43,865 nucleotides of DNA from Anaerolineales bacterium (GCA_013140605.1 JABFSL010000070.1:1-43865), one strand, 5' to 3'. Counted from the first letter of the stretch, positions 1-8,561 are shown. Program-made: numbers and translations. Notes: generated by a model from the sequence alone, not told the origin.

Positions 1-19
1 TCCAAGTACGATAGGTCTC

Positions 20-94
20 GTTGATCGGCATCCGAACCTCCAGGCAAAGTGGTTTGTGGTAAAACAACTTTACCCGGTTTCCTTGCCGATCAAC
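20..94. repeat. Long inverted repeat / structured element
   Basis: GTTGATCGGCA at 20-30 is repeated as its exact reverse complement at 84-94. Inside it, AAAGTGGTTT (about 46-55) can pair with AAACAACTTT (about 62-71) with one mismatch, and GAACC with GGTTT. The whole could therefore fold as one long interrupted stem. No U-run follows, so it is not a classical terminator. It may be the 3' end of something left of the window or a mobile palindrome. Confidence 0.4.
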
Positions 95-167
95 TTCTTA
101 TTTGTTAAAGTGTCAGGTGACTAGAAAGATCCAACTGTTTTTATTTGGAGACAGTCCCATTTTCACT

Positions 168-196
168 TTGAAATGCCAGGCTTAAAATAGTATTAG
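168..196 (+). promoter_or_regulatory. Putative sigma70-type promoter of the ferredoxin gene
   Basis: TTGAAA (168-173) and TATTAG (191-196) are separated by 17 nt. The transcript would have a leader of about 65 nt, in which GTTTTTGG (198-205) and CCAAAAAC (247-254) form an 8-bp inverted repeat ending just before the ribosome binding site AAAGGAG (256-262). The -10 matches the consensus only partly. Confidence 0.35.
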
Positions 197-267
197 TGTT
201 TTTGGATTGCGTAACTTTTCCTGCGTGAAGTCGACTTGTAGATATACCAAAAACCAAAGGAGATAAT

Positions 268-639
268 ATGACCCACATAATTACCAGCCTGTGCCTGAGA
301 GATAATGGATGTTTGGCAGTCTGCCCTGTCGAATGTATTCAACCCGGTGAGACGGCATCGCAATGGCCCACATTTTACATTGACGCAGGTACTTGTATCG
401 ATTGCGGCGCATGCGTGCCTGAATGTCCATTCCACGCGATTTTCCCATTGGACGAAGTACCTGGCGCTTATAAAGCCAAAGGCGGGGAGTTCATCAACCA
501 GATCGGATTGACAGGTCATTATGAAGCAACCAATCATCATGGAGAAAGCATAGTATTGGAAACCACCCGCGCGTTAACTGCTGGAGAACTTGTAGATTTG
601 CGTCCCAGCATCAAAGACAACGAAAACTTCTACAAATAG
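268..639 (+). CDS. Dicluster ferredoxin with an Asp in the first cluster motif
   Basis: A 123-residue electron-transfer protein of the bacterial ferredoxin type. The second motif (C43, C46, C49, C53-P) is a standard CxxCxxCxxxCP [4Fe-4S] site. The first reads C9-xx-D12-xx-C15-xxx-C19-P, with Asp where the second Cys is normally found, and an extra C23 follows. In other ferredoxins, for example that of Pyrococcus furiosus, this Asp gives a [4Fe-4S] cluster that easily converts to [3Fe-4S]. A tail of about 65 residues after the second motif has no recognisable domain. The start is fixed by AAAGGAG five bases upstream of ATG. The gene stands alone and ends at a strong terminator. Its redox partner is not evident from its neighbours. 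Confidence 0.9.
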   Translation: MTHIITSLCLRDNGCLAVCPVECIQPGETASQWPTFYIDAGTCIDCGACVPECPFHAIFPLDEVPGAYKAKGGEFINQIGLTGHYEATNHHGESIVLETTRALTAGELVDLRPSIKDNENFYK

Positions 640-663
640 TTCATCCCTTCCAAAGTTGAAAAT

Positions 664-700
664 AAAAAGGCATCCCATTTTACGAGATGCCTTTTTATTT
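664..700. terminator. Bidirectional rho-independent terminator
   Basis: AAAAAGGCATC (664-674) pairs perfectly with GATGCCTTTTT (686-696) around an 11-nt loop, giving T-runs on both strands. It lies between the convergent ferredoxin and kinase genes and can serve both. Confidence 0.85.
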
Positions 701-740
701 AGCGACTCGTCTGCGTAAGGCGAGTTGGTGAATTCTGAAT

Positions 741-2492
741 TTATGGAATATAAATTTCGCAGACGCTGTCACTGATTTTACAGTGGGCTACTTCTTCATC
801 CAGCCACAGCACGCGGAATTCATCGGAACCTTCTTTTGAAGTCCAGAAGATCCTTTCCTGTTCCCTCTCAAAGTGGGCCAAGGCGATGATCGTGTAACCG
901 TTTATGCAATCCAATGAACGGATGTATGGGTGCTCTTCATCTCCATACAGTTCTATCGTCAGGCAGGCCCTTGACGGCAGGTATTTTATATTTGCATCAA
1001 ACCAGTAATAACCATAATAGTGGTCTGTCGGCAGTCCGCTGTTATTATTCAGCCGCTCGAATGTAAAACCTGAATAACTGCGGCGGGCGCGTGAACGATT
1101 TAATATCATAAAACTTGTTTCGTTCCAGAATAGCGTGAAGTTATTTCCATTTGGATATTTAATGGTGGGAATGGCGATCACATCCACGGTTGGAGATGAC
1201 TCGGTCACTGTAGCAACGACTGTCGCTGTTGGTTGATCAGTTGCGGTGTGGGTGGGTTGAACCAATGTCTGTGACGGTTGTGGTGTCGCTGTGGCGATCT
1301 TTTGAGTTGAAGTCGCTGAAGGCTTGGGCAATGTCTGGGTCGGCAGAGCAGGCACATCGGTCAGGGTGGGAGGCGGGGATGTAAATGTTGGAGTGGCTGT
1401 CGCTGCGATCAAGAAGGGAGTGCTATTCGCAAAGTACCAGCCTCCGATCCCCAAAAGCAGGATCAAAAATATATACGCCCATTTATTTTTCTTCCTTGGC
1501 TGGGCTGCTGGCGGCGCTTCAAGCGCGGGCTTGCGCGCGCTACCGCCTTTTCCTTTTGGCGCTTCACGTTTTGCGATCTGTTCGATGGAAATATCGCTTC
1601 GCCTTATGGTGGGCACGCCGACAGGCAGTGGAGGCAGTGAAAGTTTTGGCGGTATGTTTGCCGAATTAAAAGCTTCGCTTAGCGCGGCCATAAGTTTTGC
1701 GCCAGATTGAAATCGGTTTTGCGGATTTTTTTCAAGCGCCTTTAGCAGAACAGATTCAACTGCAGGGCTGATCTCTGGATTAATGCTGCGCGGTGAGGGG
1801 GGTGTTTCGGTAATATGTTGAAGCGCAATGCTTGCGGGCGATGGGTCATTGAATGGCACTGAGCCCGTCAGGATCTCATAGAGTACGATGCCGAGTGAAT
1901 ACAGGTCTGATTGTGGAACCGCATCGGCCGACCTTCGGGCCTGCTCTGGCGATATGTAGTGGGGCGTCCCGAAAATGCTTCCCAACGATCCGTCGCGCAC
2001 TTCGAGCGCCATGCCAAAATCGCCAATCAACACACGGCCGTCTTTTGCGATCAGCACATTCGACGGCTTGATGTCGCGGTGTACCACTCCCTGCCGATGG
2101 GCATAATCCAATCCACTGGCAATGGCGTTGCCGATGCGCAGAACATCCGCGATGGGCATTAGTTCCCCGTCATCTGTATAAGCAGACATTACCGTCGATA
2201 GGTCTTGTCCGTCCACATATTCCATCACGTAATAGGAATAGCCTTGCGCATCGTCGGCGTAATAGATCTGAATGATATTTTCATTGCGCCACTTTGCCAT
2301 CATGCGCGCTTCATTCACAAAGCGGCTGGCATAGGCGGGTTCGTTCTTGTAGCGTTTATCGATGACCTTGATGGCAACAGGGCGTTGGAGCTTAACATCA
2401 AGCCCAAAATAAACAGTGGCCATACCGCCCTGCCCAAGCAGGCGTTCCACTCGAAAGTTTGCAAGTTGCTGGCCGATCAATGGATCTTTCAT
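741..2492 (-). CDS. Transmembrane serine/threonine protein kinase
   Basis: A 583-residue Hanks-type kinase that should phosphorylate proteins on Ser/Thr in the cytoplasm. Residues 1 to about 275 hold the kinase domain: glycine loop GQGGMATVY (20-28), Lys42, Glu61, HRD (138-140), DFG (158-160) and GTPHYISPEQ (175-184), so all catalytic residues are present. A basic linker leads to one membrane helix (about 338-356) and an outside stalk very rich in Thr/Pro (about 364-435). An outside domain of about 145 residues ending in a pair of cysteines follows; it is neither PASTA nor another domain I recognise and could sense a ligand or the envelope. The start ATG overlaps the stop of the upstream acyltransferase-like gene (ATGA), so the two are translationally coupled. 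Confidence 0.93.
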   Translation of the reverse strand: MKDPLIGQQLANFRVERLLGQGGMATVYFGLDVKLQRPVAIKVIDKRYKNEPAYASRFVNEARMMAKWRNENIIQIYYADDAQGYSYYVMEYVDGQDLSTVMSAYTDDGELMPIADVLRIGNAIASGLDYAHRQGVVHRDIKPSNVLIAKDGRVLIGDFGMALEVRDGSLGSIFGTPHYISPEQARRSADAVPQSDLYSLGIVLYEILTGSVPFNDPSPASIALQHITETPPSPRSINPEISPAVESVLLKALEKNPQNRFQSGAKLMAALSEAFNSANIPPKLSLPPLPVGVPTIRRSDISIEQIAKREAPKGKGGSARKPALEAPPAAQPRKKNKWAYIFLILLLGIGGWYFANSTPFLIAATATPTFTSPPPTLTDVPALPTQTLPKPSATSTQKIATATPQPSQTLVQPTHTATDQPTATVVATVTESSPTVDVIAIPTIKYPNGNNFTLFWNETSFMILNRSRARRSYSGFTFERLNNNSGLPTDHYYGYYWFDANIKYLPSRACLTIELYGDEEHPYIRSLDCINGYTIIALAHFEREQERIFWTSKEGSDEFRVLWLDEEVAHCKISDSVCEIYIP

Positions 2493-4915
2493 GTTTCGTT
2501 TGGATTCTGCTTTCTGGTTTTGGATGTGGGCATGGCTTCCTGGCTTGCGAGTGTGATGCGGGAAAGATCATGGATATAGGCGTTCAGTCCTTCGGCATAA
2601 GCATCGAGGTAATCCTGGGTGATCGTGTTCGCAAGGTCCTTTCGGCCAATTGCCAATAACGTTGCCACATGCGGGCGGAAATCACGCAGATGAATGCGCA
2701 TGACTGAATTGGAGTCCGTCATCACACCCCAGGCAAGCTGCTTTTGGGTATTGTCATCCTTGGCGGTCATAAAGCGCGTCAACGTGCTGGTCGGCACAAC
2801 TGCGCCGACATTTGAAAATACTTCACGCCCTTTCAGGATGTTGTTCAGCAATTCAAACTGTTCGGGAATTTTATCCAACAGGCGCTGGAGCGGAAGCGGC
2901 AGGTGCGCCAGTAATTTTATCGCACCGACACTTGCGCTTTGTCCCTGTGTCGCGATCTCTTTTACACGGAACAAAAACGCGCCGAAGCCCGCCAGCGACG
3001 CAAGATACAGCCTTTGCAAATGGTCAAAGCCTGAATACATGGCGGGGCGATCTTCCGTGGAAGCTTCATACGCATCTAACATTTGGATGGTCTGCCCATG
3101 CAGCCCAAGCAGATTAAGTTCCATGAGCGGTACTTCCATGTTAAGCGGATAGATCCGTTCACGCGGGACCTTGAGGCTGGCATCCATCGGAATCAGGATC
3201 GCAGGGTTGGTGCGGCTCGCCTCATCCACCAGTTGATGGAGATTCGCCGCGATCTCAGGTTTGGTTGCGGCGAGTTTATTGATCTCATCCAGAAGTCTTT
3301 GTGACGGTTTATAGGTTGCGGCATGAATGGCGCGATACAAGACAAGCAGATCGTTAATGGTTAGCTGGATCGTGTCATTTCTCTGTTTGAAATGTTTACG
3401 CAAGGAGAGGCACGCCCTCAGGTTTACCTTGTCGGTTTCCGCGCCTGCCTCAGTGGATATATGAGCAGCTTGTCGTATAAGATCCGCGTCTGCGGGTTTT
3501 ATCTGCAGTGTAAGGGATGTAAATACACGGGTCTGCGCAGGGGCAGGGGAGGGCAGTAGACTCAAATATCTTGCCCACGATAATGCTTCATTCGTCATGA
3601 TCTCAGATAGGGCCGTGCCCCAAGCGCCATCAAAAAAGATGTGCGATTGATCGAATACAAAAGTTTCGCCCGTATCGAATATTGTCAGCGCGTGGGAGCC
3701 AATTCCACGCTCAGCCTGGCGCAGTTCAGAAAGCGGTAGTGAACGTGAGCGCGCATCCGCAGAGAGAATGATCGGCGCAAAGCGCAGGTTATCAAGATCA
3801 TTGACCAGCATCGGGTTCAGCTTGTTTCTCAGCCCCGGCAGCGCAGAACGTTTTATCTGTGCAAGTGATGATAGTTTCGACGGCGCTAAAATTGAGGATT
3901 CCAGCATGGCAGCGATTTGCGCCCGCGCATTCATCACGTCGATCGGCTTGCTGGAGCCCTGCTCGCAGATGGGTAAGAGGTAATAACTGCCGCGATGGAT
4001 GATTCCTATCTGCGCATTTTCCAAGCTGAATGGAATGCGGGTCTCGCCGTAAGGGCCTGGGTCTAGGTAGGCCAGAATGGACATTTGATGCTGATACGCG
4101 CCCATATCCTGTTTCGTGGATGCCTTTAGTTTTGATTCCCAATTGTTGTAGGCCAAAGCCGGCAGGGAATTCAAATTGCTCTTTAGGAATTGCTCGAATT
4201 TAAATCTGCGATAGGCGGGGTAATCGTAATGGGCGGCATCTTCCTCGCGGCGGAAGGGACGTTGTATTTCCCACTCACGAAACAGGTGCTTGGCTCGTGT
4301 AATATCTGAATCTTCCAGCAGTGAAATGGAAACGCGCTCCATCCATTCGTTTTCCAGCAGGGGATTATATTGATGCAGGCACATAACAGAAGCCATGAAC
4401 CACGCCGTCAAGCGGTCTACTGCGCTTAGGTGGATATTGTGCTGATTGAGCAGAGTATCAAATCCGTGGGTTTCGTTTGTGTGGCGGGCTGTATCTTCCC
4501 GCAATGCGTACCCCGCATAGAATTGCCAGGCGCCTTCAGGGAATGCGGAGTCAGGATCTTTCCCCGCAAGTTTCAGTAAGTTTTGATATCCCCAAATAAT
4601 GGCGGCGGGACCCGCAAAGAATGCGCCATACATGGCTGAATCTAAAATTTGTTCCACGCCACTGAACAGGGCGTTCACATCCTGCTGCATCTTTTGAATG
4701 GGGATGCGGCGCCCGGGCAGGCGGGCTAGTCCGCTTAGGATCATGCCTGGAACATTGCCAGCCGGCACAACCTTTGAGATCAGGTCGACAACCGCGTCCA
4801 CCTCGGGCAATGAAAGGCGCGACAACTGATGAACCGAGACGGTCTTGGCAACTGTCCGCAGGTCTTTAGCGGTGAGTTGGGTGGCTTGCTGGTAACTTGG
4901 TTTTTTGTCGATCAT
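2489..4915 (-). CDS. Distant choline/carnitine O-acyltransferase-like protein
   Basis: An 808-residue protein without signal peptide. The middle resembles the choline/carnitine acyltransferase family in order and spacing: a strand plus Gly-Tyr segment IIHRGSYYLLP (305-315), a helix like the family's 'eleaqLq' region (about 325-340), then TIFDTGETFVFDQSHIFFDG, which ends in H425-xxx-D429-G430. HxxxDG is the catalytic signature of CoA-dependent acyltransferases. Near the C-terminus NVGAVVPTS and a Thr/Asp-rich stretch recall the family's substrate-binding end. The Glu that usually precedes the catalytic His is Ser here, and overall similarity is low, so substrate and activity are open. It is first in an operon with the kinase. 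A minus-strand TATAAT lies at 4943-4948. The ribosome binding site is weak. Confidence 0.6.
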   Translation of the reverse strand: MIDKKPSYQQATQLTAKDLRTVAKTVSVHQLSRLSLPEVDAVVDLISKVVPAGNVPGMILSGLARLPGRRIPIQKMQQDVNALFSGVEQILDSAMYGAFFAGPAAIIWGYQNLLKLAGKDPDSAFPEGAWQFYAGYALREDTARHTNETHGFDTLLNQHNIHLSAVDRLTAWFMASVMCLHQYNPLLENEWMERVSISLLEDSDITRAKHLFREWEIQRPFRREEDAAHYDYPAYRRFKFEQFLKSNLNSLPALAYNNWESKLKASTKQDMGAYQHQMSILAYLDPGPYGETRIPFSLENAQIGIIHRGSYYLLPICEQGSSKPIDVMNARAQIAAMLESSILAPSKLSSLAQIKRSALPGLRNKLNPMLVNDLDNLRFAPIILSADARSRSLPLSELRQAERGIGSHALTIFDTGETFVFDQSHIFFDGAWGTALSEIMTNEALSWARYLSLLPSPAPAQTRVFTSLTLQIKPADADLIRQAAHISTEAGAETDKVNLRACLSLRKHFKQRNDTIQLTINDLLVLYRAIHAATYKPSQRLLDEINKLAATKPEIAANLHQLVDEASRTNPAILIPMDASLKVPRERIYPLNMEVPLMELNLLGLHGQTIQMLDAYEASTEDRPAMYSGFDHLQRLYLASLAGFGAFLFRVKEIATQGQSASVGAIKLLAHLPLPLQRLLDKIPEQFELLNNILKGREVFSNVGAVVPTSTLTRFMTAKDDNTQKQLAWGVMTDSNSVMRIHLRDFRPHVATLLAIGRKDLANTITQDYLDAYAEGLNAYIHDLSRITLASQEAMPTSKTRKQNPNET

Positions 4916-4942
4916 CTTTTTTGAATTACCTGCTCTTTTCGA

Positions 4943-4948
4943 ATTATA
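4943..4948 (-). promoter_or_regulatory. Putative -10 box of the acyltransferase-kinase operon
   Basis: The minus strand reads TATAAT here, giving transcription from about 4936, some 20 nt before the ATG at 4915. No good -35 is visible 16-18 nt upstream. The 67-nt region is shared with the divergent aminotransferase gene. Confidence 0.35.
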
Positions 4949-4970
4949 CGGTAAATGCCATATAACCGTG

Positions 4971-4976
4971 TAGAAT
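4971..4976 (+). promoter_or_regulatory. Putative -10 box giving a leaderless aminotransferase mRNA
   Basis: TAGAAT ends six bases before the ATG at 4983, so transcription would begin at or next to the start codon. There is no usable Shine-Dalgarno: AAAGG lies directly against the ATG. The -35 is not convincing. The radical SAM gene at 14956 shows the same -10 to ATG spacing. Confidence 0.35.
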
Positions 4977-4982
4977 CAAAGG

Positions 4983-5807
4983 ATGGATATATTCTTATTT
5001 CAGATCACATTGGCAGGAAACATTCCATGCCAAATACAGGCCAGCACGCTTGATGAAATGACGCGAGGATTGCCGCAAGGTTTTTACACCACATTCAGCA
5101 CAAGTTCAAACGGGACAAAGGTGATGGGTCTGCGTGCTCATCTGCAAAGATTATTTGTTCCTGCGGCAGAACAGGGAATTTCCCCGTCTGTTACTGTGGG
5201 AGTTTTACGTGCCAGAGTTGCCGAGCTTGTAAAACTAAACCTGCCAATGGAATCGCGAGTGCGGGTGATACTCACCAAAAATGACGGCATGATCTATGTC
5301 GGCATCCAGCCGTTTTTACCGCTTTCAAAACAGGTTTATGAAAGCGGAATAAAAGTGATCACTGCGGAATTGGCGCGAAATTCTCCACGCATAAAAGATA
5401 CGGGATTTATTTCAGCGAGTGTTGAAGAGCGCAAGCGGGTGGGCAGGAATATTTTTGAGATACTGCTAACGAAAGACGGAAATATTCTGGAAGGAATGAC
5501 ATCCAATTTCTACGCGATAATAGGCAATACGCTGATAACCGCCCGCCGCGGAATATTGCTTGGGGTGACAAGGCGCGCGATCCTGAGGCTTGCGAGAGGG
5601 CAGGGGATGTCCATTATTTATCGTTCACCACGTGTGGATGAAAAATTTCACGAAGCTTTTCTCACATCCAGTTCGCGCGGTGTGGTACCGATCGTATCCA
5701 TTGACAATAAGCCTGTGGGGCAGGGGAGGGTTGGGAAATGGTCAGGAATGCTTTCGAAGGCGTATCAGGCCTACGTCGAGGAACGAAGCGAGCGGATCGT
5801 TCATTAA
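4983..5807 (+). CDS. PLP-dependent class IV aminotransferase
   Basis: A 274-residue member of the branched-chain aminotransferase / D-amino-acid aminotransferase / aminodeoxychorismate lyase fold. The Schiff-base Lys is probably K138 in NSPRIKDTG. E170-G and TSN (173-175) match the family's 'E..tSN' cofactor site, followed by GVTRRAIL and a C-terminal FLTSSSRGVVPI that matches the phosphate-binding 'TsT...v.Pi' loop. Which of the three activities it has cannot be told from sequence alone. Standing alone next to an unrelated operon, it gets no help from context. Length is normal for the family. Confidence 0.85.
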   Translation: MDIFLFQITLAGNIPCQIQASTLDEMTRGLPQGFYTTFSTSSNGTKVMGLRAHLQRLFVPAAEQGISPSVTVGVLRARVAELVKLNLPMESRVRVILTKNDGMIYVGIQPFLPLSKQVYESGIKVITAELARNSPRIKDTGFISASVEERKRVGRNIFEILLTKDGNILEGMTSNFYAIIGNTLITARRGILLGVTRRAILRLARGQGMSIIYRSPRVDEKFHEAFLTSSSRGVVPIVSIDNKPVGQGRVGKWSGMLSKAYQAYVEERSERIVH

Positions 5808-5901
5808 TCTGCTCACGCAACTTTAATCAGATGGGGGCGTAACCTTTCCCTTTTGAAAGCGACTAATAATATAAGGATTTTTCATTCAAAAGGAGCTTTT
5901 A

Positions 5902-6084
5902 ATGGTGTACAGTTCTGACAAAATATGTGTGCAGGAAAATGAAAGAACCAACGTGATATGTGCTGAATGTGAGACAGATCAGCTTGGCGAAGAGACAGCT
6001 TTATTGGCAGTCAACTTGGATGACCAGTTAGTGGTAACGGAAATGCAGGATATCATTAAGTCGTTTGTGATGTTTATAAAATAA
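5902..6084 (+). CDS. Small hypothetical protein (60 aa)
   Basis: Not recognised. An AAAGGAG ribosome binding site seven bases upstream supports translation of this 60-residue, acidic protein. It has a CAEC motif at about 20-23 that could bind metal or form a disulphide, and no signal peptide or membrane helix. It ends one base before the stop of the convergent recombinase gene, at the edge of the recombinase island, and could be either host or island DNA. Confidence 0.45.
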   Translation: MVYSSDKICVQENERTNVICAECETDQLGEETALLAVNLDDQLVVTEMQDIIKSFVMFIK

Positions 6085-6085
6085 G

Positions 6086-7072
6086 CTATCCCGTTTCTTT
6101 CCCTTCAAAGATTTCATAATAGCCTTTGTCCAATTCGTCGTCACTTAGGTGTGCGTATCGCTGTGTAATTTGAATGTTGCTGTGGCGCGCTAGTTCCTGT
6201 GCCAGTTTCAAATTCCCAGATGCGCGTAGAATTGTTGTAACAAAATAATGTCGGAAGGAATGGGGGGTAATTTTGCCGACCGCTTCTTTTCCCAGAATTT
6301 GCTCCACACGCTCTGCAACGATATTACGGCCGGTTGTCGGTGTGATTGACTTTATTTTTTTGCCTGCGCCTTTATCGTGGCGGGCAAAAAGGGGAAGGGC
6401 TGCGAGTTGTTTTCCAGATCCGCCATCCAGTTGGGCGCGAAGCGAAAGATAGTCCTTGATCGCTCGCATGGAACGATTCGAAGACCGGATTACAGCTTGT
6501 TTTTCATTTCCACTAATAATGATTGTAGAGCTTTCCCAATTAATATCGGCACAACGTAGATTACAGGCTTCATGTACATGCAATCCTGTATCTGCCAAGA
6601 TTAGCAAAAAAGCACGATCTCTAGCAGCACGAAGTGTTTCGTTTTCTTCGCCTGAAGCTTGGAGGTTCTGTTCGTTAGCAACAAATTCCAATAAGCGTTC
6701 AATGTCATTAACCGCAAGTTTTGGAATACGCTTAGGAGAATGCCTTGCTCGTTGACGAATAACATTACGAAGACGTAACACATTGATCTCAGCAAACCCT
6801 TCCGCGTTCACGTATTCGTAAAACCCTTTTAAAGCCTGTAAATATAGTTTCTCTGTTGCTGGCGCTAATTCGTTTAAATATATAACAAATGGCAATATGT
6901 CACTCTCGGTTAATTTCTCAATGGGTGTATTTTGAGGGACTTTCAATTCCTTGATCAACAGATTGCGAAAAACATTGAGCGCATTCTTGTAAGCACGGAC
7001 AGTATGCTCACTTCTATCTAGTTTTATCGAATCTAAATATTTGGTTATGACAAAGTCGATGCTTGAGATCAA
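6086..7072 (-). CDS. Tyrosine recombinase homologue lacking two catalytic residues
   Basis: A 328-residue XerC/D-like protein with a SAM-like core-binding N-terminal domain (about 1-110) and a catalytic-type domain (about 115-320). His271 and Arg274 (HSFRH), His297 (ARHSN) and the nucleophile Tyr306 (QRYAH) are present. The first catalytic Arg of 'TGLR..E' is His165 (TGLHVHE, codon CAT), and the beta-hairpin Lys of 'GKG.K' is Gly188 (SGNEKQ). The paralogue at 7667 keeps both (R136, K160). It is therefore probably inactive or a non-catalytic partner. Translation starts at TTG with an AAAGG ribosome binding site at about 7081-7086. It is last of three genes read from the promoter at 8574. Confidence 0.85.
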   Translation of the reverse strand: MISSIDFVITKYLDSIKLDRSEHTVRAYKNALNVFRNLLIKELKVPQNTPIEKLTESDILPFVIYLNELAPATEKLYLQALKGFYEYVNAEGFAEINVLRLRNVIRQRARHSPKRIPKLAVNDIERLLEFVANEQNLQASGEENETLRAARDRAFLLILADTGLHVHEACNLRCADINWESSTIIISGNEKQAVIRSSNRSMRAIKDYLSLRAQLDGGSGKQLAALPLFARHDKGAGKKIKSITPTTGRNIVAERVEQILGKEAVGKITPHSFRHYFVTTILRASGNLKLAQELARHSNIQITQRYAHLSDDELDKGYYEIFEGKETG

Positions 7073-7122
7073 TTTAAATTCCTTTTTTTGAATTCATTTT
7101 GTCAAGAATGAATTTTCATACC

Positions 7123-7578
7123 TTACTCAAATATCTTTTTATATGCATCGTCTAGCCGTTTCGTAGTCAAAGGGTCTTCGTGACCTCCGCCACCATGCAT
7201 AACATTATATATAGGCATAAACTCTTTTATCATAAAAGGCTCTATAATTCCAATATTAATTCTTTTTGTGTTTCTCCCTTCTAATATTTTGCCTAACTCA
7301 GTCAGACAATCTTCTTTTGTCCACAATTCAATCATCCAGTCCCATGAATCTGGAAAACGTCTTTCGATTACCTGACCAATAACGCTTGTTCCGAACAGAT
7401 TACCGCTTGCATTGGTATCCATATGGCTAGCGCCTTCCCCAAACCATCGATGCCAAATCGAATTTAGAGAGATGCCGATGTACATTGGTTTATTGTCTGT
7501 ATCTTTTACAAAATATAATTCGTAACCTATATCCTCGAAATTGCCTTCATAGAATTCGGAAAACTTTAATGCGTTCAT
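7123..7578 (-). CDS. GIY-YIG nuclease-like protein
   Basis: A 151-residue protein whose first part reads ELYFVKD (20-26) then YIGIS (33-37), the two strands of the GIY-YIG fold, followed by an Arg (R44) in the first helix. Downstream, E113 in IIEPFMIKEFMPIYN and N125 fit the metal-binding Glu and the conserved 'P.yN' end. The first tyrosine motif is degenerate (ELY instead of GIY). GIY-YIG domains cut DNA in repair, restriction and homing enzymes; no target-recognition domain is visible here. ATG is preceded by GGAG. It is more AT-rich than the core genes and lies between two recombinase genes, so it is probably cargo of the island. Confidence 0.6.
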   Translation of the reverse strand: MNALKFSEFYEGNFEDIGYELYFVKDTDNKPMYIGISLNSIWHRWFGEGASHMDTNASGNLFGTSVIGQVIERRFPDSWDWMIELWTKEDCLTELGKILEGRNTKRINIGIIEPFMIKEFMPIYNVMHGGGGHEDPLTTKRLDDAYKKIFE

Positions 7579-7666
7579 TTTATCTCCATTATTTTTTACA
7601 ATTCCACGCGGGTAAAAAAGGGGAGGGGAGTTTGTGCTTGTAAATTAAGCCTATGATAATTCCCTC

Positions 7667-8554
7667 TTATTTTTTCTTGTTGAATATTTCATCATAAGCA
7701 ATATCGGCTTCTCCACCAAAGTGGGCATAACGATTAGTGGTGGAGATGCTTTCATGTCGGGCAAGTTCCTGAGAGAGTTTCAAGTTTCCTTTGGCAAGAT
7801 AGGTCATTGTTACAAAATAATGTCGAAAATCATGAATTCTAACGAGTTGACGATCAACACCTGCCTCTGTCATCCTGTCCTTGATTGCCTTCCACATTCC
7901 GCCTGCGCTGATTGATTTGACGCTTTTGCTTGCAGTTATATCGTGCCGAGCAAAAAGGGGCTGAGAAGCCAGGGGTTTGCGTGAATTCGGATCTACGTTT
8001 GCTCTTGCGTGTAGATAATCTTTCAGCGCCTGAATGGAACGATCAGAGAAACGAATCACGGCCTGTTTATCGCCTTTTCCAATAATAATTGCGCGACATT
8101 CCTGCCAATCAATATCTCCGCGTTTTAGCGCACAGGCTTCCGAGATGCGCAAACCTGTATCTACTAGTGTTAGGACAAAGGCGCGATCGCGCAAAGCGAA
8201 CAAATCTCCACGCAACATGTCACAATGAGCAATGACTTGCTCAAGTGCCTCACGATTGAAGTTGACGATCCGTTTTCCAGACTTGCGCGTGTAATGTTCT
8301 GTAGCTTCTTTCAACTCGGCCCAATTGCCAGCTTTGCAAAATGCGTAGAATTTCAAGACAGCGGTTCTGTAAACCCTTTGTGTGGAAGGGGACTTATGCT
8401 TGAGTGAAATTAAAAACTTGATATATGTTTCTGTGTTCAATTCCGCATCTTCACCTACAACCTTGGTAAATTGAACGAGGCTATTTCGATATGCGAAAAT
8501 AGTCTTTGGAGAGCGGTCAAACGTGTCCAGGAAGTGGTTTATCTCTGTTTTCAT
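7667..8554 (-). CDS. Tyrosine recombinase, catalytically complete
   Basis: A 295-residue phage-integrase/XerCD-type recombinase. The core-binding domain is about 1-90 and the catalytic domain about 95-290. All six active-site positions are seen: R136 (TGLRISE), K160 (GKGDKQ), H241 and R244 (HDFRH), H267 (ARHES) and Tyr276 (NRYAH). It cuts and rejoins DNA at specific sites through a 3'-phosphotyrosine. It lacks the large arm-binding domain of lambda-type integrases. It is a clear paralogue of the recombinase at 6086. It is the first gene after a strong promoter. No Shine-Dalgarno is evident and the 5' leader would be only about 13 nt. Confidence 0.92.
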   Translation of the reverse strand: MKTEINHFLDTFDRSPKTIFAYRNSLVQFTKVVGEDAELNTETYIKFLISLKHKSPSTQRVYRTAVLKFYAFCKAGNWAELKEATEHYTRKSGKRIVNFNREALEQVIAHCDMLRGDLFALRDRAFVLTLVDTGLRISEACALKRGDIDWQECRAIIIGKGDKQAVIRFSDRSIQALKDYLHARANVDPNSRKPLASQPLFARHDITASKSVKSISAGGMWKAIKDRMTEAGVDRQLVRIHDFRHYFVTMTYLAKGNLKLSQELARHESISTTNRYAHFGGEADIAYDEIFNKKK

Positions 8555-8561
8555 GTCATTC

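Noticed and set aside
6086-8554. RIT (recombinase in trio) element
   Set aside because: Only two recombinase genes are present, with a GIY-YIG-like gene between them, and the genes do not overlap as in RIT elements.
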